Part shown: positions 60,562 through 64,000 of the stretch, one piece after another
Layout: each line of letters begins with the position of its first letter
Numbering within the stretch: the first letter of the stretch is position 1
From: Paenibacillus glycanilyticus
Lineage (GTDB): Bacteria > Bacillota > Bacilli > Paenibacillales > Paenibacillaceae
Direction: 5' to 3'
Assembly (NCBI RefSeq): GCF_030161375.1
Contig: NZ_BSSQ01000013.1
Span: forward strand, 62,001-126,000
DNA: 64,000 bases
Notes under the pieces: generated by a model
Seen by the model: the letters and a program-made list of their open reading frames with translations, nothing else
Told to the model about the DNA's origin: nothing
Database searches by the model: none
Position numbers and translations under genes: made by a program

Positions 60562-61710
60562 ATGGCATCGTTAATGAACGGTAAAATATCGGTCAGACAA
60601 TTTATGATTTTAATTATCATAGGAACGATTGGCGATTCGATTCTGATCATGCCGACGATTACGGCTGCCTCCTCGAAACAAGATGCCTGGTTGTCCATGT
60701 TGCTCGCCTTAATGTGCGGGTTAGTATTGGGGTGGATTTATAGCGCGATTGCCAATAAGCTTCACAGGACAAGTCTATATGAGGCTATTCGGCAGAGATT
60801 GGGCATATGGTTTGGCGGTTTTGTTTTTCTGCTGTTTCTATTTGCCTCGTTTATGTGTAGCCTGACGCTGCTTAGCGAACTAAGCCAGTTCATGACAACG
60901 CAAGTAATGCCGGAGACGCCGGTTAATGCGATTATCTTATTTTTCCTAGCCGTGATCATTATCGCTTACCGCTATGGAATTGAATCTTATGCAAGAATGG
61001 GAGAACTGATGTTTCCCGTATTTATGGGCCTATTCCTGCTCCTAGTATTGTTCCTCTTGCCTCAAGTGGAGTGGTCCAATCTGCAGCCGGTTATGCCGAA
61101 AGGTATGCACCCGATTGTTAACGGGGTTATGCCTGCCTTTTGTACCGGTTTTGTTGAAATGGTTGTATTGCTTATGCTTGTACCGTATGTGAAAGGAGAA
61201 CGCAAGCTAACGGGCGCGATCCTGGCGGGGTTTGCCATTGGCGGTGCTGTCTTGTTCATTATCGTTTTTCTAAGCATCGTCGTTCTGGGACCTAGTCTGA
61301 TGGAGACGAAATATTATCCGACCTTTGTGCTCGCCCAGAAAATTGAGATCGGACATTTCCTGGAACGGATCGAAGCCGTAATGGCTTTCTTGTGGATTAT
61401 TACGGTCTTTTTTAAAACGATATTGCATTTCTTCACCCTTACTACCGGCCTTGCACAGGTGTTCAGGCTTCAGGAGAGCAAGATGCTGACGATTCCGCTT
61501 GGCATGATCTTGCTTGTTTGCACGGTTGTAGGTACGCCTAATATTGTGACTTACAATAGGATTTTGGAGGCTTATTACCCTTGGTTCGACATGACGTTTT
61601 TCCTTGTCCTGCCGCTTCTGATCTGGCTTTTGCTGTTTGCGATCAAGCCGAAACGGCAGGCGAAGCAACCGCAATCGCAACAACAACCGCAACAACAGCA
61701 ACAAAATTAG
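60562..61710 (+). CDS. GerB-type spore germination permease
   Basis: Start at ATG 60562 (GGGGAGG upstream) gives 382 residues with about ten membrane helices in the pattern of amino-acid/polyamine transporters. It opens with the family motif ISVRQFMILIIIGTIGDSIL and has YGIESYARMGELMFPVF in the middle. The B subunit is where germinants are thought to bind. The tail is Gln-rich (QPQSQQQPQQQQQN), which is unusual. No clear terminator follows within 90 bases. Confidence 0.94.
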   Translation: MASLMNGKISVRQFMILIIIGTIGDSILIMPTITAASSKQDAWLSMLLALMCGLVLGWIYSAIANKLHRTSLYEAIRQRLGIWFGGFVFLLFLFASFMCSLTLLSELSQFMTTQVMPETPVNAIILFFLAVIIIAYRYGIESYARMGELMFPVFMGLFLLLVLFLLPQVEWSNLQPVMPKGMHPIVNGVMPAFCTGFVEMVVLLMLVPYVKGERKLTGAILAGFAIGGAVLFIIVFLSIVVLGPSLMETKYYPTFVLAQKIEIGHFLERIEAVMAFLWIITVFFKTILHFFTLTTGLAQVFRLQESKMLTIPLGMILLVCTVVGTPNIVTYNRILEAYYPWFDMTFFLVLPLLIWLLLFAIKPKRQAKQPQSQQQPQQQQQN

Positions 61711-61771
61711 GCGAAGAATTTGGCAAAAAAAGCTTGTGGCCGGCGTTGAGCCATGTTAAGATGGCACTATA

Positions 61772-61802
61772 AATAATAAAACATGAAATATGAAATATTA
61801 TT
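61772..61802. promoter_or_regulatory. Operator-like sequence upstream of the NrtR-type gene
   Basis: AATAATA (61772-61778) and TATTATT (61796-61802) form outer arms. The inner 15-mer ATAAAACATGAAATA (61776-61790) is identical to 62649-62663 in front of the next gene. It is placed just upstream of the ribosome site, which fits autorepression. Confidence 0.6.
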
Positions 61803-61814
61803 GAGGTGACTGGA

Positions 61815-62606
61815 ATGGCCCGCTACAACTCCGAAGAAGAAGTTCTCGCCCATTATGATCCGAACAAATACCGGACCCCGGATGGATATACAAGCGATAT
61901 TGCCGTATTTACGATTATTAGCGAGCCGATTGCTCCAAATAAACCGCCGAAGCGGACGCTTAAGCTGCTGTTGATCCGGCGGGCGACGCTTGATCAAGAA
62001 GGAAATCCGAATATTGAAGGCGGCAAATGGGCTTTGCCCGGCGGGTTTATTAATCCCGATGAGATTGCTTATGAAGCAGCGAAACGCGAGTTGTCCGAAG
62101 AGACGGGCGTAGAAGGGATTCATATTCAGCATTATGGCGTATACGACAAACCCGGCCGCGATAAGAGAGGGTGGATTATCTCCAACGCCCATTACGCCAT
62201 CGTGCCGGAGGATTACCTCGAGAAGCGCAAGGCGGCGGATGATGCCGAGGAAGTGGCCTTGTTCACGATTGACGAGATCAAGAAGCTGAGCCTTGCCTTT
62301 GACCACCGCGAAGTCATTGCCGATGCGTATGACATGATTCGCAAAGATATGCTGTTATCGACGGTAGCCCGCAACTTCTTGCCGGGGGAATTTACGTTAA
62401 GCGAGTTGCAAAGCGTGCTGTTAACCGTGACGGACAGTCCGAAGGTAGCGAAATATTCGACATTCCGCAACCGTGCCGAGCGGCTTCCGTTCATCGAACT
62501 CGCGAAGAATGGCGGCGAGACAAAAACAACATCAAGAAACTCCAAACGTCCATCTAATTTGTACCGTTTCAAAGAGGGAGAACCGCTGGAGTCCATCTAC
62601 TTCTAA
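61815..62606 (+). CDS. nrtR: NrtR-type Nudix-related transcriptional regulator of NAD metabolism
   Basis: Start at ATG 61815, six bases after GAGGTG, gives 263 residues. The N-terminal Nudix domain keeps a full Nudix box (GGFINPDEI..., RELSEETGV, about 76-99). The C-terminal 100 residues form a winged helix (LSTVARNFLPGEFTLSELQS; YSTFRNRAERLPFIEL). This is the architecture of NrtR, which binds ADP-ribose and represses NAD genes. Nicotinamidase and nicotinate phosphoribosyltransferase genes follow. The intact box leaves hydrolase activity possible. Confidence 0.88.
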   Translation: MARYNSEEEVLAHYDPNKYRTPDGYTSDIAVFTIISEPIAPNKPPKRTLKLLLIRRATLDQEGNPNIEGGKWALPGGFINPDEIAYEAAKRELSEETGVEGIHIQHYGVYDKPGRDKRGWIISNAHYAIVPEDYLEKRKAADDAEEVALFTIDEIKKLSLAFDHREVIADAYDMIRKDMLLSTVARNFLPGEFTLSELQSVLLTVTDSPKVAKYSTFRNRAERLPFIELAKNGGETKTTSRNSKRPSNLYRFKEGEPLESIYF

Positions 62607-62642
62607 AGGTATTGTCACAATACCTGTTCTTTTTAAGAATAA

Positions 62643-62663
62643 TATTTCATAAAACATGAAATA
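62643..62663. promoter_or_regulatory. Palindromic operator upstream of the nicotinamidase gene
   Basis: TATTTCAT-AAAAC-ATGAAATA is a perfect inverted repeat with eight-base arms, and its right 15 bases repeat the sequence upstream of the NrtR-type gene. It is the likely binding site of that regulator. Confidence 0.65.
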
Positions 62664-62686
62664 AGAATTAAAGGAGAGGGTTGTCC

Positions 62687-62773
62687 ATGGCAACAACGAA
62701 CGATAATCTCGTTACTCGGTTTGATCATCTGTTCCAAGAAGGCGAAATTGGCGGTACTAGCAGCATTGGATGA
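62687..62773 (+). CDS. 28-codon leader frame overlapping the nicotinamidase start
   Basis: A strong AAAGGAGAGGG leads to ATG 62687, whose frame encodes 28 residues (TRFDHLFQEGEIGGTSSIG at the end). It stops at TGA 62771-62773, overlapping the next ATG (62770) as ATGA. The composition looks like the natural N-terminus of the nicotinamidase. It is either a translational-coupling leader or the detached N-terminus of a frameshifted gene. Confidence 0.5.
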   Translation: MATTNDNLVTRFDHLFQEGEIGGTSSIG

Positions 62774-63615
62774 ACAAAGTGCTCGCTGAAGCGGGCAAAG
62801 AGCATCTCGTTCCCGCAAGCGAGGATGAGGAGCGGATTCTGCTTCTAGTGGTGGATCAGCAGAACAGCTTCATGGAAGGCGGAGAGCTTGGCGTTCCCGG
62901 GTCCGTGCAGGATAACATTCGGCTTGGAAAATTTATGTATCGAAATTTGCACAAAATCACACAAATCGCGTTGACGCAGGATGTGCATACGCCGCTGCAA
63001 ATTTTCCATCCATGCTGGTGGGTAGACCGCTTCGGCAATCATCCCGTACCTATTGAGACGGTCATTACGGTGGAGGCGGTCATGAATGGGGAATGGACGC
63101 CGGTTTACTCGCCGGCCAAAAGCCTGGCCTATCTTCAAGAGCTGCAGCGGGGCGGCAAACGGGAACTCCGAATATGGCCCTATCACTGCCTGGCAGGAAC
63201 AAAGGGCGTACAGTTCGAGAGCCAGTTCATGAATCTTGTCTATTTCCATTCGGTAGCTAGACGAAGCACGCCGGTTATTTTGGAGAAAGGCCAAGATCCA
63301 TTAAGCGAGATGTACGGCGCGTTTTACGGGGAAGATGGCGTGGCGAGCGAAGAGAATCGGGTATTTCTCGACGGCATGCTGGACTACGGCAAAGTATATA
63401 TCGCCGGGCAGGCGTTATCGCATTGCGTATTGGATACGCTGAAGCATATTTTGGAACATCATGCGAATAACCGGACTTTTACGGAAAGTATTCATCTGTT
63501 AACGGATTGCTCGAGTCCGATCCCCGGTTCGGAGACTGTGACCGAGGATGCGGTAAGGGAGTTAGTCAAACGGTATGGCATTCAGCTTGCGGAAGCGGAA
63601 GGATTAATGCTCTAG
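62770..63615 (+). CDS. pncA: Nicotinamidase / cysteine hydrolase (isochorismatase fold)
   Basis: The 281-residue protein has the isochorismatase-fold catalytic triad: Asp29 in LLLVVDQQNSF, a Lys near 172 in ILEKGQDP and Cys near 219 in AGQALSHCVLDTL. Metal-site histidines are likely in DVHTPLQIFHPCWW. It is larger than the classic 19-kDa nicotinamidase, so another amidase substrate remains possible. The position between an NrtR-type regulator and nicotinate phosphoribosyltransferase supports nicotinamide deamidation. Its own ATG has no ribosome site; translation depends on the 28-codon frame before it. Confidence 0.82.
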   Translation: MNKVLAEAGKEHLVPASEDEERILLLVVDQQNSFMEGGELGVPGSVQDNIRLGKFMYRNLHKITQIALTQDVHTPLQIFHPCWWVDRFGNHPVPIETVITVEAVMNGEWTPVYSPAKSLAYLQELQRGGKRELRIWPYHCLAGTKGVQFESQFMNLVYFHSVARRSTPVILEKGQDPLSEMYGAFYGEDGVASEENRVFLDGMLDYGKVYIAGQALSHCVLDTLKHILEHHANNRTFTESIHLLTDCSSPIPGSETVTEDAVRELVKRYGIQLAEAEGLML

Positions 63616-63635
63616 ATTATTGGAGGTATCGGGGA

Positions 63636-64000
63636 ATGGAACAGACGAGAAATAACTACGCGGACGACGGATTAGCTTTGCATACCGATCTGTATCAGGT
63701 CAATATGGTGGAGACTTATTGGGCGGAAGGGATAAGCGGGCGTCGCGCGGTATTTGAACTCTTTTTCCGGAAGCTGCCTTTTGGGGGCGGATATGCGATC
63801 TTTGCCGGTCTCCAGCGGATTATTGAATACGTGCGGGAGTTTGGCTTCACGGCTTCGGATCTGGCCTATCTACAGGAAGAGTTAGGCTACGAAGAGGACT
63901 ATCTGGCCTTTCTTAAGGAACTCCGATTCACGGGGACAATAACCGCGATGCGCGAAGGGGAGCTAGTATTCGGCAACGAGGCTATCCTCCGCGTAGAAGG
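63636..64000 (+). CDS. pncB: Nicotinate phosphoribosyltransferase, N-terminal part
   Basis: The gene runs off the right edge; 121 codons are visible from ATG 63636 after GGAGG. LHTDLYQVNMVETYWAEG (about 16-33), AVFELFFRKLPFGGGYAIF and LFGNEAILRVEG-like GELVFGNEAILRVEG match the N-terminal region of the enzyme that makes nicotinate mononucleotide from nicotinate and PRPP. It completes the salvage step after nicotinamidase. Confidence 0.93.
   Translation, partial: MEQTRNNYADDGLALHTDLYQVNMVETYWAEGISGRRAVFELFFRKLPFGGGYAIFAGLQRIIEYVREFGFTASDLAYLQEELGYEEDYLAFLKELRFTGTITAMREGELVFGNEAILRVE

Overview
The window looks like a chromosome segment of a Gram-positive, endospore-forming soil bacterium of the Paenibacillus type. 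Supporting this are a secreted S-layer-homology (SLH) protein, several carbohydrate ABC uptake systems of the family with detached ATPase, a YesM/YesN-type two-component pair, a GerA-type spore germination operon, strong GGAGG-type ribosome binding sites and frequent TTG/GTG starts. No tRNA, rRNA, CRISPR array, prophage or insertion sequence was seen.

Layout. 1-11.7 kb is a carbohydrate locus: a partial secreted GH114-like protein (minus), a 1.5k-residue SLH protein with CBM9-like and DUF4832-like modules, an operon of oxidoreductase, two permeases and a binding protein, and a LacI-type regulator. A motif TTTG-N3-CAAA recurs at all four promoters. 11.7-12.9 kb is gene-poor, with small palindromes, a broken small membrane gene, an orphan small ORF and a gene fragment. 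12.9-18 kb holds a divergent SDR/MerR pair, an AraC regulator and a divergent sugar isomerase / oxidoreductase / CBM9 operon. 18.1-19.6 kb holds six small paralogous genes in strict A-B-A-B-A-B order. They resemble Sm-like small barrels and match no family I can name with certainty. A cluster of six DnaA-box-like 9-mers on one strand follows (19.68-19.78 kb).

20-32.6 kb is a second carbohydrate locus: response regulator and kinase, aldo/keto reductase (minus), binding protein, two permeases, GH130-like enzyme, FAD oxidoreductase, and a secreted clan GH-A-like glycosidase split by an in-frame stop codon. 32.6-50 kb is mixed housekeeping and stress genes: lipoprotein, SRPBCC and AraC/ArsR pairs, aldehyde dehydrogenase, DUF2975/XRE pair, an ECF sigma factor without a normal start codon plus putative anti-sigma, amidase, LtrA, Ohr, PAP2 and SgrR-like regulator. 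50-56.7 kb has a secreted CYTH-like/FN3/CBM protein, a YbaK deacylase under a hairpin, and an ECF42-like sigma factor flanked by two DGPF proteins. 57.5-61.7 kb is a gerA-gerC-small-gerB operon. The window ends in an NAD salvage operon: NrtR-type Nudix regulator, nicotinamidase, and nicotinate phosphoribosyltransferase cut by the window edge.

The two carbohydrate loci probably capture, import and oxidise or cleave oligosaccharides. Each has its own regulator, and neither carries its own ATPase gene, so a shared MsmX/UgpC-type ATPase elsewhere is likely (inference).
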